Counted from the first letter of the stretch, positions 31,506 to 46,400 are shown. The stretch: DNA of 64,000 nucleotides from Solea solea (GCF_958295425.1 NC_081146.1:10524985-10588984); one strand, 5' to 3'. The notes: a model not told the origin generated them from the sequence alone. Made by a program: numbers and translations.

Positions 31506-34393
31506 GTAGGAATATACATTAAACAGCCACTTCTGTAGGTGCTAAGTGTACATAATAAAGTGTCCAGTGTGGTGTTGTGCTACTTAAACCCATCGTCTTG
31601 CTCGATGTTCACCATCTTAAACCAGTTTTGTCATGCTCCTCTGACCTCTGGCATCAACGAGGCATTTTGCCCCCAGAGACATTAAAGATGGTTGTGTATG
31701 AAATCCCAGTAGGTCGACAGTTTCTGAAATACCACCAACAACCATACTATATTCAAAGTCACTCTAATTACCTGTCTTCTTGAACTTCAACAGGTGTAAA
31801 TGCATTTGGTTGCTGCCATGAGATTGGCTGATTACAGATATGTGCAGTAACAAGCAGTTTGACTTAATTAAGTGGCCAGTGAATTTAAATATGAACAATT
31901 CCTAGCATCATCATCATCATTTACACACTTTTCACAGGTATAATAACTATGACCGGGTGTTGGCCCACACCATAGAGACCCAGGTCATCAACTGGGCCAG
32001 TCTAATCCAGAAGATTTTAAAGGAGAATTCATCAGATCTACTCATGACAGGCAGTAATCCCGGGCCCACCGTAGAGCTGAAGTTTTGGGCATCCAGGATG
32101 AGCAATGTACAGAACATTTATCACCAGGTATTCTCTTTTACTCCTGATATCTCCTAAAAATATAGTTTAATTTATTTTCCTCTTCTGACATCCACTGTGT
32201 GTCCAAGTGTTTGCAACTTTCACTTGCTTTTACTTGTAGCTTCAGAGTCCAATTGTTCAAAAGATGGCAAAGATGTTGGAGATGATGGATAGCAGCTATC
32301 ATCCAACAATCAAGACTCTAGTTGGAAATGTATTTGAGGGTAAGAATAGTTGCTCTTTCCCAAAGTTGAAAGAGTGTTTGCAAACTTTTTAACATTGATT
32401 ATGTTGTAATTATTTATATACTGTCTGAATACTGTATATATTTTGTCTGAATCAAAAAGCACTACAAGAAGCAGAGGACATTAACCTCCATCTGCAGCCA
32501 CTGCATGCTCATGTGTCGCAGCTGAAGAAGAAAGGATTTTCTCACTGGGAAACTCTCCTCCCTGCACTGTTTCACATACTCTTCCTTATCTGGACCAACT
32601 GTAAATCTTATCAAAGACCAGCACGCATTGTCGTGTTACTACAGGAACTGTGCAATATGCTCATTGAAGAGGTAAGAATCCTGATTCAAAACTTCTGTGA
32701 CGTATTACATCGATATTACAAGTACATGTGAAGTTAGCTTTCAAATTAGCCTTTTTTTATTTTGCTTCTCTGAGACTCGGTTATTATTCTGAATACGGTT
32801 AATGGTTGTGAGTTTGAACAAACTCAACGATACACATTTTTTTCAACCTTCAGGCATCCACCTACCTATCTGATGATCTGCTGCTCAGAGAGGACCCAGT
32901 GGAAAGTCTGCAAATGGTAAAGAGAGTAATCCAAGTTTTCAGATGTTTCAGAGGCTGTTACCAGACCCAGAGGGAGCGGTTGGTCAACCATGTGACACAT
33001 GCACCCTGGGATTTCCCATCTGCCATGATTTTTGCACGTTTCAACCAGTTCCATAATCGTATGCTACAGCTGGAGGTGAGGCGAGGTTTTTTCGTATTCA
33101 GGTGTCACAGTGAAGTTGTTTGGGTTTGTTTTTCAATGCAATGTTATCTTCACAGGGCTTATTTGAAATAATGCTGGAATTTCAGAGGATGGAAAAGCTG
33201 GAATTTGGTGGACTCCAAGGGAAACTCTACAGTGAGCGTGTTGCTCAGATGTATAAAGAGTTTACTAATCACTGCCAAATGATGAAGCACAGTGAAAACA
33301 GCCCATTTGACTTAAACTCTCAGGTAAAAATATTTATAAATCACTTAATTGGCATTTCAAATGTTAACTATGAGTTAGTACTCACTGTAGATTATTCTAA
33401 TTCAGTTGTTTATGATATATTAATTTAAAGTGCATGGTAAACTCTTGTCTTCTTAAATATGTCACCAGGATTTTGAAAATGAATATAAGGATTTCAAAGA
33501 GTGGATTGTGGACTTTGAACGCCACCTTGCCAGCCTTCTATGCTTGGCTTTTAAGGATTGTTCAGGACTGGAGTCAGCTTCCAAAGTAAGCAGGATTGGA
33601 TGACAGTATGATACTGATTAGTGCTAGTAAAACAGTGGGACAACTTTTGTTTTTATTTTATTGTCTTTAAGCTGCTAACTATTGTTGGACCCTTCCTGGA
33701 GAGAAGACAAATTAGACTGATATTCAGCCCCAGCCTCCATTTGCTGCAGCAGTATTTCAGAGATGAGTTGGAGAAATGTAAATTCCTGTTTAAATCCCAG
33801 ATCTATCAGGTACTACAGGTCACACTTTGATATTTTGTCTATCCAAGGCACATGAATAGAAAAATAATTTATTTGACTTTTTTGGATTACAGCTGGAAAG
33901 AGGTCTGCTTAAGAACACGGCTCACACATCTGGGGCTTTGAAGTGGGCAAAAATGATCAGACAACGCATTGAAATACCATGGAAGAAACTAAGAATACTT
34001 TTTGACATGTTAGTAAAAACACTTATTTCCAGTGGATTATTCAATCATCAGCAACGCTTGTTAGCCAGAAGGGTTATTGGCAGATTGATTCAGTTAACTG
34101 ACAGTTAACTGTCTCCAGGCTTGCAAGCGTGGAGATGGCGAAGGACCACAAAATGTACATGGAAATGCTGAGTCTCCTGGAGCAATATGAGCATGATGTT
34201 TACACTGACTGGTGTAATGGTTTAGAGCAGTCTTGCTTGATCAACCTGAACCAGCCCCTAATCTCCAGAAATGCCACATCTGGCCTGATCTCAGTCAACT
34301 TCAATCCAAAGGTAATCAATCAATGTCTCTGCAAACACAAATGCAAGTCACTGCTTAATATGGTCAGCTGTCCCATGCCTAAATATGTATTTA

Positions 34394-34438
<45 letters not shown>

Positions 34439-37400
34439 GTATGTATATGTGTGTATATGTATATATATGTATGTATGTGTATATATGTATATGTATGTGT
34501 GTATATATATATATATGTCATTGTTTACACTAAACATTTATTTTCATTGAGACATTTCCACATTTCCACTGTATTTATCCATTTACTTCACTCCTCAGCT
34601 CGCTGAAGTCTTAAAAGATGTAAAATACATTCAGAGTCTCAGTAAGGGTCAGATCCCTGCAGCTGCAATGACTGTTTTTGAAAAGCGTGACATGTTCACA
34701 AAGGTAAGAAACAATCAAGTTACCTGCAGCCTAATTTACTCTAATGTATACTTATCTGAGTTAAGCCATAACCAATATGTGTTTCTTATTCCTCACATAG
34801 TATGTGAGCAGTCTCCAGCTGTTAGTACAATGGTACAACAAGCTCAAGATGACAGTGCTGGCAGTAGAACTTCCTCTAATCCGAGCTGAGCTGGACTCTA
34901 TAGACCTGCAGTTGATGAGAGCAGAGACTGACTTCACATGGCAGGATCTGGACTGCGGGAGCTTCATCAGCACTACAAAAGACCTGGTCCAAGACCTTGC
35001 AGGTCGAGTCTGTAAAGCCAAGGATAACTGTGAAGCCATTCAGTCTCTCATGAAAGAATGGCGCAAACAAGCCATGTTTTGTAGAAAAGACAACAAGAGG
35101 GGTTCACTTATACAGCTGGAAGACAGAGGAGACCGTGTCAATAAGAAGTACAACGCAATAATGAAGGACGGAGCTGCAGTCCATAAGCTGGTGCAGGTGC
35201 ATATGGCTACATTTATAATAATATTCACTCTTGTGCATTATAGATTTTTTTATACAAAACTTGGTGCCAAAACCAGTTATAATTGTTTTTCATAATAAAA
35301 AAGAAGTAGAAAAAAAGGTGTTTTGACACTGTGAGAAACTCAGCAGAGGTTTGCCTTCTCTGGGTGCTTTCTCTAGTTTGTAGAGAAAACACTCAACACA
35401 GGTATGATAAAATAAGTGAAAATCAAATTTGTATTGAGGTTCAGCAAGATGTTCTAAGGGAGTCTGTCTTCAGGTGAAGGTACAGTGTATCATTCATTTA
35501 TATTTTTTTAACATTTCTGAGCTCTTATGCTTGAAAAATAAATTCATAATAATGCTTCACCTGAAGGCAGAGTGCCTTAAGGTTTATCCATGGTTGAGCT
35601 GCAGTGTTATTTGCCTGATGAAGACTTGCACTGAGACATTGCAGCAGTTGATGCAAGTTGTACCCTATGCAGGACTGCAAAGTTGCCTTTTGTTTTTTTG
35701 ATGTGCAGTGTTAGCGTCTAGCAGGACCTCAGGAATTTTGTTTGTGTGTATTTTTTCCTGCCTCACTAAAGACCGACTGTCTGTTCTTTATGGGTTTTTT
35801 TCTGATTCTGATCTGCTAATTGAATATCACCTACTTATTCTGAAAATTATTCAAATTATTAACAGTTTTGTGCAAACCTTCTCTCCAATATCCTACAACA
35901 TCTTCAGGAGAATATGGTCCTTTTTCATGCTGACCCAGCTTCAGAGATGTGGCAGTCATACCTGGAATACGTGGACGAGATGGTGGTGGAGGGGCTTTAC
36001 AGCTACATCAGCAGCTCTCTTCAGTTTTTTGTAGACAACATGGAGTCTTGGTCAAACCAGGCTCCTCTCTTTGAGGCTCAGTTGATGCTGAATGGCTCTC
36101 GAGTGGTTTTTCATCCCTCACTGGAGCGAGATGCAGGGGACGGCCTCTATGAACTGATAGAAGGACTGGTCAGAGACATATACAAGACATCAGTGAATGT
36201 GAAAAGAGTGGCTGATCACCTGTGCATGGAGAGTTACCAGGTACTTGAAACATGCAAAACAAATAACAACAAATACATTTTGTGTTAATCAGTCTGTACA
36301 TTGTCTAAAGTGCAAGTGTTTTGTATTGACTAAAAAACTCCTACTGTGATGGATAAAACTTTCTGAAATCTTTACATTGTATTCCTGTAGTAATAGTAGA
36401 CACTCCAGGTGTTATATTTTATGTAATCTTACTCTTACAGGATGTAATGGATGACATGCTAGATTTGTTGCACCTGAGACAAGAAATAATGGAGCGTGTG
36501 GAAAATGTTCTGAGGAAAGCAGTAATTTACCAGGGAAAGTTTGACTGCTACACCCATCTGTGGAAAGATGACAGTGCTGAGTTTCTCAGCTTGTTTCTCC
36601 TGTATGGACGTCCACTTACAGATGAAGAGACAGAGGCTCACAGAGCAGATGTGCTCCCTGAGAGCCCTCCCACAATCGATAACTTCAAAAAACAGGTAAA
36701 ACAGAAGGCTTTCATGAAATCATGCATCACATTTTTCTATACATGCTGGCTGCCCTAATTGTTTCCCCCACTGCGGTCTTATTTTTACAGATCGATTACT
36801 TTGAGGATCTCTACATTGAGATTTCCAAGCTTGAGGATTTCAGAGTCTTTGATGGATGGTTTCGGGTGGACATCAAGTTCTTTAAAGTCAGCCTCCTTAA
36901 CTCTGTTATGAAGTGGAGTTGGCTTTTCAAAGAGCACCTTCTCACATATGTCACACAGAGGTAAAATTCAGTTCTGCATGGCTATTAAATACAGGCTTCA
37001 TTGTAATATTAGCAGTTGTCCTCACTGCGTGTTCTTTCCCACTCAGTCTCGATGAGCTGCAAATGTTCATTCGAGACACTGTTGAAGGGTTAAATCATCC
37101 TGTATCTAAAGGAAACCATTGTGGTCTGGTGGAAGTTATGAGTCACTTGCTGGCTGTCAGAGACAGACAAACAGCCACAGACAAGATGTTTGAGCCTCTT
37201 AAAGACACAATAGTACTCCTAGAACGATACGGTGTGGCCATACCGGAACAGGTCTACTCCCAGATGGAGGTAAGAAAAATAATTCATTGTTGGTACTCTT
37301 TACTTAAAGGTTTAAGTGCATAACATTTAAACATAAACACATGTCTGTTATATTCAAACATTGTCAAATGAGTTCACACAATACTGATTAAGCTGATCGT

Positions 37401-40400
37401 CTCCACATGACTCTCTCTGTGTTTTTCAGAATTGTAGTTTTTTTTATTTTTGTGTTTGTTGTGACATTCCCATTCTGCACACAGATTAATGCTTTTTATG
37501 TCATGACTAAGTAGGTGAGTTGGAAGAAACATGTTTGAGTAAATCAAAACAGGTTCATACATCAGAACTGGTAACACAAAGAAGTGCCCATGAAAAGTTT
37601 CAGAAATTCTACAGCTAAAAATGTACCTGGATATTCTGTAGGACTTCACAGCCATATTTTAATCACTTTGGCTTTTGATGAATGTGCAATATTGAAAATC
37701 TGTACTCCATAGCAATTGAACGCTGGCTGAACGACTGCCTGACTGTGTGCCACAACTGCTGCTGTTTCTACCACCAGCTACACTTACAATACTGTATACA
37801 ACACATAACTTACCTCACTCTCTCTCTGTCTCTCTCTCTCTCTCTCTCTATGTGAGTGTGTGTGTGAGTGACTGAGAGAGAGTGTTGGTTAGGGAGGGTC
37901 ATAGAGACCGCAGACTGTTTTGGTAATTACTCAGAAATCCACAGAGGGCAAAAGAGGTTCCACACTGGAGCTTTAACTCTTTTACTAACAACAGATACAT
38001 AATTTGGAGGCTAATAATCTTAATGCTGTGTATTTATTTTTGTGGCCATGCAAACCAATTTTGTCCATAGGAGCTCCCTGAGAAATGGTGTGCTGCTAAG
38101 AAACTAACCATTAAAGTGAGGCATGAGGTGGCTCCCATGCAGAATGCGGAAGTGATGGTTTTACGGAGACGATGCATGGCATTTGAGGTGACCTGTCACT
38201 TTTTGCTCTTATTTGCAGGGAAATTACATGTGCACATGTTTGAACTGAATGTACTTTTTTATGTTTTAGGTTAAACAAACTGAATTCAGGGAGATGTTCA
38301 GAGCAACAGCACCCTTTGGTTACATTGCAGTGTATCCCTACACCAGTTTGGAGAAAGTAGGAATTTAGCAATTGCTTGAATATAGCATAAAAACAACAAC
38401 AGAATGTTCTGTATGGATAACAGTTTTCATGTGTTGTTTCCAAGTCTGAAAAAGCAATTCGAGACATGGAGAAAGAAGTAGCAGAGCTCCAGAAGGCCAC
38501 AAATCTATTTGATGTTATTATTCCTGACTATAGAGACATTAAGCTCTGCAGGAGAGAAATCACCATCCTCAAAGAGCTGTGGGACATTGTCATATTTGTG
38601 CAGGTAAGTAGCTTAATTTGAAGTGAATCCAGCTGAATAACTGACTAAATTTAATTTAAAGAACTAAATTTGCAACTTTATCTTTACAGAACAGTGTGAA
38701 AAACTGGACAATGACCAAATGGAGGGAGATAAACGTGGAACAGATGGATGCCGAATTGAGGGGGTTTGCCAAGGTGAGGTCACCAACAGTGCTACATCAC
38801 ATCACACATCTCTCCTGCTGTCTTACTGTCAAGTACCGTTTGTCACCGTTTGTCCCCTCATAAATCATTATGTTTACCTGCCTTCTGTTTGTGTAGGACA
38901 TACGGAAGCTTGACAAGGAGGCTCGTGTATGGGATGTGTATTCTGGGCTAGACCTTTACGTAAAGAACCTGTTGACATCACTGCGTGCCGTGAGTTATCT
39001 ACAGAACCTGGCAATACGAGAGCGCCACTGGATGCAGCTAACTGGAACAACACAGGTGCATTCAGTACTCACAGTGGAGGTCTTGCTCTAGAACACTTGT
39101 TTTCCTACGGGACAGAACTTACTTTGCATTTGACTATAATTCTTTTTAAACAGATGAACATCACTGTTACTGACACTACCACCTTGGAAGACCTCTTGGC
39201 GCTGCAGCTCCATTTGTTCGAAGATGAAGTTCGCAATATAGTGGATAAGGCAGTCAAAGAAGTGGCCATTGAGAAGGTTCTTCATTACTTATAAATGGTC
39301 AAACACATTGGTATTAATGGCTTATTTTTAACAAACTAAATGCATGATCTAAAAAGCTTAAATGTGGCTTAGGTTAAGGTTACAAAATGTGGGTGTTGGA
39401 TAGTAAAATGAAACTAAGAAAGCCACCTGAATTGTGTTTGGCTTCACTTTGGGTTGGGTTTATAGTCTATAGGACTTCCAGATCCAGACAGACAAACTGT
39501 TGGTGGCTTATCAACCGGACATAGTGGTTGTTGATAAGCAGCAGAAGAGGGCAGTAATGATAGATGTTGCAATCCCAAGCGACAGAAACATCAAGAAGTA
39601 GGAACACAGGAAGCTTGAGAAATACCAAGGGAGCTAGAGAAGATGTGGGGAGTAAAGGTAACTGAGGTCCCAGTGATGACAGGAACACTAGGAGCTGTAA
39701 CCTCTAAGTGGCTCAAACAGATTCCAGGAACAACCTCTCTGTCAACATTTAAATTCTGCACAAATATTAAATTAAATACAGTTCACTTAAAATACTGCAG
39801 ATGAATATCAGATGACATACAGTTTTCATCTGAATTGATATCATTGTACTTTCCATTATTTACATTTCAGGTTGTAACAGAAATCAGTAAAACGTGGGGA
39901 TCAATGGAGCTTTCATATGAAGATCATTACCATACCTCCGTGCCTCTTCTTAAATGTGATGAGGAGCTTATTGAAACGCTTGAGGATCATCAGGTAAATA
40001 TCCAAGTCACTGAACATGACTGTCTGTGAGAGGCACTGATAGTGAATAGAGATGAGAGTTCAGAAGGAGAGGCCCCATTGACTGTCAAACAGCACAGCTG
40101 TGGGGAGAGAGGTCCCTATTGAGTCCCCTAGATTTATTGCTGCTGTAGGACACAGGCCATTGTTGCACTGTGGCAGTCTTTGTACTTGTACAGCAGATGT
40201 ATCGGACCAAAGGGGTTATAGCCAGCAATTAGAAGTCATGACACTTTAGTGTGTCTGTCTTTGTATAAAAAGACTGTTACATCCCACACTTTTTTATTGC
40301 ATGACATGCTAATGAGGTTGAATGTGGGTGGAAATTAAACTGACAGATGTTATGATGTCTGGAAATCAAGAAATATCTCCAATCAGGTGTTAGTTTTGTT

Positions 40401-43400
40401 TGAGTTTTGCTTCAGACCAAAACCTTAAGAAAATATGTGTTAATGTTTCTATGTTCTCATCCTCAAGGTTCAGCTTCAGAGTGTCTTTCAGAGCAAGCAT
40501 GTAAATCACTTCCTGATCCAGGTGTTGGAACTACAAAAGCAGCTAACTGTGGCTGACTCTGTGCTAATGGTTTGGATGGGGGTCCAAAGGACATGGACTT
40601 ACCTGGAAAGCATCTTTAAAGGCTGTGATGACATCTGCCAACAGCTGCCCACAGATGCACACAGGTTCCAAGTCATTGACAGAGAATTCAAGGTCTGCAC
40701 TAACACATACCAGTCAAGCAGGATTGTAAATTCTCTCATGCTCAAAATATTGAACATTGAGAACTGTTTTCATTTAGGAACTAATGTTGGATAGTGCCAA
40801 AACCAAGAATGTTATTGAGGCCACCAACAAACCTCATCTATTTGAGAAGTTGGAAGATCTACAAAAAAGGTCAATGCTTAGTTTGATATCTGACTTTTAA
40901 CGACACTGTTTTCAGTTCAAAGGTTTTATAACTGCTCTTCTGGTATCTTCTTTCTCACAGGCTGTCATTGTGTGAAAAAGCTCTTGCTGAATACTTGGAG
41001 ACAAAGAGGCTAGCCTTTCCACGATTCTACTTTATTTCATCTGCAGACCTGTTTGACATCCTCTCTAAAGGAAGTCGTCCCAAAGAGGTGCACTGATGGG
41101 GAATATGTTTTCAGTATAATATTATTTTTAAAGGAGCTGTATTTAAGGAGCAGCCCCTGTGAGCTTCATGTGGAGGAAATGTATTCTGTTAAGTCATAAA
41201 ATTGCCATGATAAGTCATCAGAGATGAAGGAAACGTGTTAAATTGAATTACTAGTTTTACTGATAACAACAGTACAGACTGTTTATTCACAAGGCAATTT
41301 ACAGCCTACAAATTCAGTTTATGTTCATGTTGTGGAAAAGGGATATAAATGAAGCTCCTTATAGTTCTGTCTGTGTGGGATTGGTTCCTCAAACTCTGGC
41401 AATATCAAGTCTCTAGGGAAGAAGGGAGGTGGGAAACAATGCTCTCCAATATTTTTCATTTGGATTGCAGAACCCAATTTAATCTCTAGTTGCATATCTA
41501 ATCTGTAGCCCATTTTATATGTTGTATCTCTATTGTTATTACATTTGCCATGAAACGTGTAATGACTGATTTTTTTTTCGCAGGCAGTTGTCCACCTCTC
41601 AAAGTTGTTTGACAACATGTCAGATCTGGAGTTTGCAGAGAGTGAACATTTGGACAACCCTAAAAATGCCGTGGGAATGTACAGCAGAGAGAGGGAATAT
41701 GTCCAATTCCAGACTGAATGTCGCTGTTATGGACCAGTAAGACTCTACACATACATTCATAGTTTTCAGATAACTTTAATTATCTATCACCTCAATAAAC
41801 TGATGAATTTATGGTTGGAATACTCTTTATTAGGTGGAAGCATGGCTTACATGTCTTGAAGAGTCTATGAAGGACAATGTTAGGTGTCACCTCTCTGAAG
41901 CGGTGTCTGTGTATGAGGACAAGCCCAGAGAACAGTGGATTCTTGACTTCCCTGCTCAAGTGGCTCTCACTGGATCCCAGATCTGGTGGAGCAACGATAT
42001 GGAGCTTGTATTTAAAAGGCTGGAGGAAGGCTATGATTCTGCACTAAAGGACTACAACAAGAAACAGGTTTGCATTGCATGTGTTACACATTCATGCACA
42101 CACAGCCCAGCCTCTTACCCTAACATTAACGATAAAATCAATTCAAATCAAGTCATAACCTTGATTTTAGCATTCAAACGAGATGGTTTCGAACCAAAAT
42201 TGGTCTTCAAAACAATAGGAATACAATTGTTCATGCCCAAACACATACACATATCCTGTACACATACGAGACGAGACCTTTATGTAGCCTTGTGGTGGTA
42301 TTATCATTCTTGACAGTTCATCAGCACTTTTTAGGTTAACATGTCCTTGGCTGCTGTTTGAATAATCTCTCTCACCCTTCAACCCGGTGCACTGTACTGA
42401 TTGGATCTGCTGTTATACAGGCCCAGTGACAAATGCAAGACAGCTACTGATGTTTTAGTCCCAGTCCTTGATTATTTTACACCACTGTGTCTGTCACATT
42501 TTCTGCAAGGTCCATGTTTATATTGCATCTGTCTGTTATTTGTTAACATATGTGTTGTGTTATTTCCAATTGAGTCATCATATTACATATGTATAGTTCC
42601 TGCATCAGTTTTTCTTTAATGTTTCAGGTTTCTCAGCTCAACTCATTGATTAGCTTGCTACTGGGAGAGCTGAGCTGGAGCAACAGACAGAAGATCATGA
42701 CGATATGCACGATTGATGTCCATGCTAGAGATGTTGTCACCAACCTCATTAGGCTCAAGGTTAACACAACTTCCATAATGTATACCCTAACCCTCCAACA
42801 CATTTTAAGTGGTCTGAGATACAAAAAAATACAATATCATTTAAATGTAAATATTTCTTGTATGTGCTTCTGGTGACTTGGCACCATATTTTCCTAGCTG
42901 ATCAAAAAGAGTCAGTAAATTAGTCCGCCAGTGTTTGTCTTGTTGCTGGTCAATTTTTCTCATCTTAAATCTGGCATTATAAGAGAAACATAAAGAATAA
43001 GAATAATAAGAATAACTAGTACCGCGCGCGGTTCTGAACGGGTTCGAGCCGACCCACGCGGGTCGCCGTGTGCCACGGCTCCCCGCGTGCCTCGCGCTCT
43101 CACCCGTTCATTCACCGCGCGCGGTACTAGTTATTTTCAGTACTAGTTATTTTCAGTACTAGTTATTTTCAACGGCGTCCCCGCGCATGTCGATCCAAAT
43201 TTCGGGGGGAATCGGGCAACGTATGGCAAAGTTATAGGGCACTTCCTGTTTAAAATGGCTGACTTCCTGTTCGGTCAAATGCGCGTCCGTTAACGAGTTC
43301 AGGGAAGTTCCCTTGTCTTACATATCAAGTTTTGTTCAGATCGGACAATCTTAGAGTTTACTTCCTGTTTCGGGCATTCCACTTCCTGTTGGGAGGTCAT

Positions 43401-46400
43401 CTTTTGCAGACATGCTCAGGACAGGTCCCTGGTGTCACATATAAGCTTTCGTGCAAATCGGACAACGTACGGCAAAGTTAGAGGGCACTTCCTGTATAAA
43501 ATGGCCAACTTCCTGTTTGTCTCTGGAAACATGTTCAGGGACGGTCCCGTAACTCACATATCTAGTTTCGTGTCAATCGGACAATGTAAGACTTTACTTC
43601 CTGTTTCGGGCGTTCCACTTCCTGTAGGGAGGTGACCTTTTACGGACATGCTCAGGACAGGTCCCTGGTGTCACATATAAGGTTTTGTGCAGATCGGACA
43701 ACGTACGGCAAAGTTAGAGGGCACTTCCTGTTTAAATGGACGACTTCCTGTTCGGTCAACAGCGTCTCCGTAAACATGTTCAGGGAAGGTCCAGTAACTC
43801 ACATATCTAGTTTCGTGTCAATCGGACAATGTAAGACTTTACTTCCTGTTTCGGGCGTTCCACTTCCTGTAGGGAGGTGACCTTTTACGGACATGTTGAG
43901 GAAGGGTCTGGGGTCCCACATACTAAGTTTCAAGTGGATACAACAATCCCTGTTGGAGCAGCATCAAAAACTATAAATGTAATTCTGTCTGCTGTCACCA
44001 GGGGGCGCTGTATTTGAAAATGAATATTTTCATATAGACGTGTTCAGGGCCGGACTGTCATCAATCCTTGCAAGTTTGGTTCAGATCGGACCAGGATTGG
44101 CAAAGTTGTAACAGTTTGTTTTTTTAGAATTTTCTACCACCACCAGGAGGCGCTGTTTTCAAAATGTACCGTTTCAGCAACATGGTCGTCTTCAGCAACT
44201 AACCATCATCAACTGTAGCAAGTTTGGTTGGGATCAGACCTTCCATCGCGAAGTTATAAGAGTTTCATTGTCTGTTATGAAAAATTATTATTATCTCCAA
44301 TTTTGGCGCCCCCTATCTCGTACGCCATACAATATTTTAAAAAGCTTTTGATAACTTTTGATGCTCAACTCGTCCACATTGATCTCACCAAGTTTGAAGG
44401 TGATCGCACAAAAGCTCTAGGAGGAGATAATTGAAATACAAGCTGTCATATTGTCTGCTGTCACCAGGGGGCGCTGTTTTCGAAATTAAATATTTTCATA
44501 TAGACGTCTTTAGGGCCGGACTATCATCAATCCTAGCAAGTTTGGTTCAGATCGGACCAGGATTCACGAAGTTGTAGCAGTTTGATTTTTTGTCCCAAAA
44601 ATCCGACTTTGCGTCGTTGCCATGGCAACACCGTTAAACGATTTGTCATCATATTGATCACGCATCGTCTACCATGTGTTTTGACTGTTGTCACCAATTT
44701 TGAGTGCGGTACGATTATCTGTGTAAAAGTTATTCCCGAAATCGTAAAAAAACTTTTTTTTTGTGTATTTTCTTTCACCACAAGGAGGCGCTGTTTTCAA
44801 ACTTCACTGTTTTTTCATAGACGTCTTCAGCCATGGCCCATCATCAATCATAGCAAGTTTGGTTCGGATCGGACCTTCCATCGCAAAGTTATAAGAGTTT
44901 TGTTTTTCTGATGCGAAACATCAGAATCATCACGAACTTTGCCGCCCCCTATCTCGTGCGCCGTGCGACATTTGAAAAAACTTTTGATACCGTGAGCTCC
45001 TCAACTGGTCCACAGGGACCTCACCAAGTTTGAAGGTGATCGCACGAAAACTCTAGGAGGAGTTGGTTCAAATACCATTGCTGCGAATTCGCCAAAATCG
45101 CCAAAAAATCGCCAATCAACCCAAGATGGCGGATTTCCTGTTGGGTTTGGATCATGGTCATAATGTAATTTTTTCTTCATCCTGACCCACTACACATGTG
45201 TACCGAATTTCGTGCATGTGCGATATTTGTGTTGGTCATGGTGAATTTGGACAGGTGGCGCCGCACTTATTGGCCCCTCCCACATTCAATTTTCGACGCA
45301 CATTCCCCGAACCTTTTTCAGACGTAAATTTACACCAGGATTGATGCGGTCACAAAAATTGGTGAGTTTTGGGGTATGGGAAAGGCCTCAAAAAGGCAAT
45401 TCATTTGGGGGAATAATAAGAATAATAATAATAAAAATAACTAGTACCGCGCGCGGTTCTGAACGGGTTCGAGCCGACCCACGCGGGTCGCCGTGTGCCA
45501 CGGCTCCCCGCGTGCCTCGTGCTCTCACCCGTTCATTCACCGCGCGCGGTACTAGTTATTTTCAGTACTAGTTATTTTCAGTACTAGTTATTTTCAGCGG
45601 CGTCCCCGCGCATGTCGTTCCAAATTTCGAGGGGGATCAGGCAACGTATGGCAAAGTTAGAGGGCACTTCCTGTTTAAAATGGCCGACTTCCTGTTCGTC
45701 TCCGGAAACATGTTCAGGGAAGGTCCAGTAACTCACATATCTAGTTTCGTGTCAATCGGACAATGTAAGACTTTACTTCCTGTTTCAGGCGTTCCACTTC
45801 CTGTAGGGAGGTGACCTTTTACGGACATGTTGAGGAAGGGTCTGGGGTCCCACATACTAAGTTTCAAGTGGATACAACAATCCCTGTTGGAGCAGCATCA
45901 AAAACTATAAATGTAATTCTGTCTGCTGTCACCAGGGGGCGCTGTATTTGAAAATGAATATTTTCATATAGACGTGTTCAGGGCAGGACTGTCATCAATC
46001 CTTGCAAGTTTGGTTCAGATCGGACCAGAATTGGCAAAGTTGTAACAGTTTGTTTTTTTAGAATTTTCTACCACCACCAGGAGGCGCTGTTTTCAAAATG
46101 TACCGTTTCAGCAACATAGTCATATTCAGGAACTAACCATCATCAACTACAGTAAGTTTGGTTGCGATCAGACCTTCCATCGCGAAGTTATAAGAGTTTC
46201 ATTGTCTGTTGTGAAAAATTATTATTATCTCCAATTTTGGCGCCCCCTATCTCGTACGCCATACAATATTTTAAAAAGCTTTTGATAACTTTTGATGCTC
46301 AACTCGTCCACATTGATCTCACCAAGTTTGAAGGTGATCGCACAAAAGCTCTAGGAGGAGATAATTGAAATACAAGCTGTCATATTGTCTGCTGTCACCA

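Noticed and set aside
34385..34606. Tyr/Ile/Val-rich frame in intron 12
   Set aside because: Translation of the TA/GTATAT microsatellite; exon 12 ends cleanly at 34,311 and exon 13 starts at 34,599.
43036..43060. tRNA-like B box (GGTTCGAGCCG) in the foldback, suggesting a SINE
   Set aside because: It departs from the B-box consensus at the end, no A box lies at the right distance and no cloverleaf can be drawn. Probably chance.
43632..43880. Open frames of 60-80 codons through the ACTTCCTGT sub-repeats
   Set aside because: These are simple translations of the sub-repeats, present in each copy, with no start context or splice partners.
44582..44911. 109-codon open frames in the intron 31 array (also at 46,516-46,845 and 48,952-49,281)
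   Set aside because: They recur because the units are duplicated. They have no domain, run through motif-rich non-coding repeat sequence, and substitutions between copies are not biased to third positions by eye.
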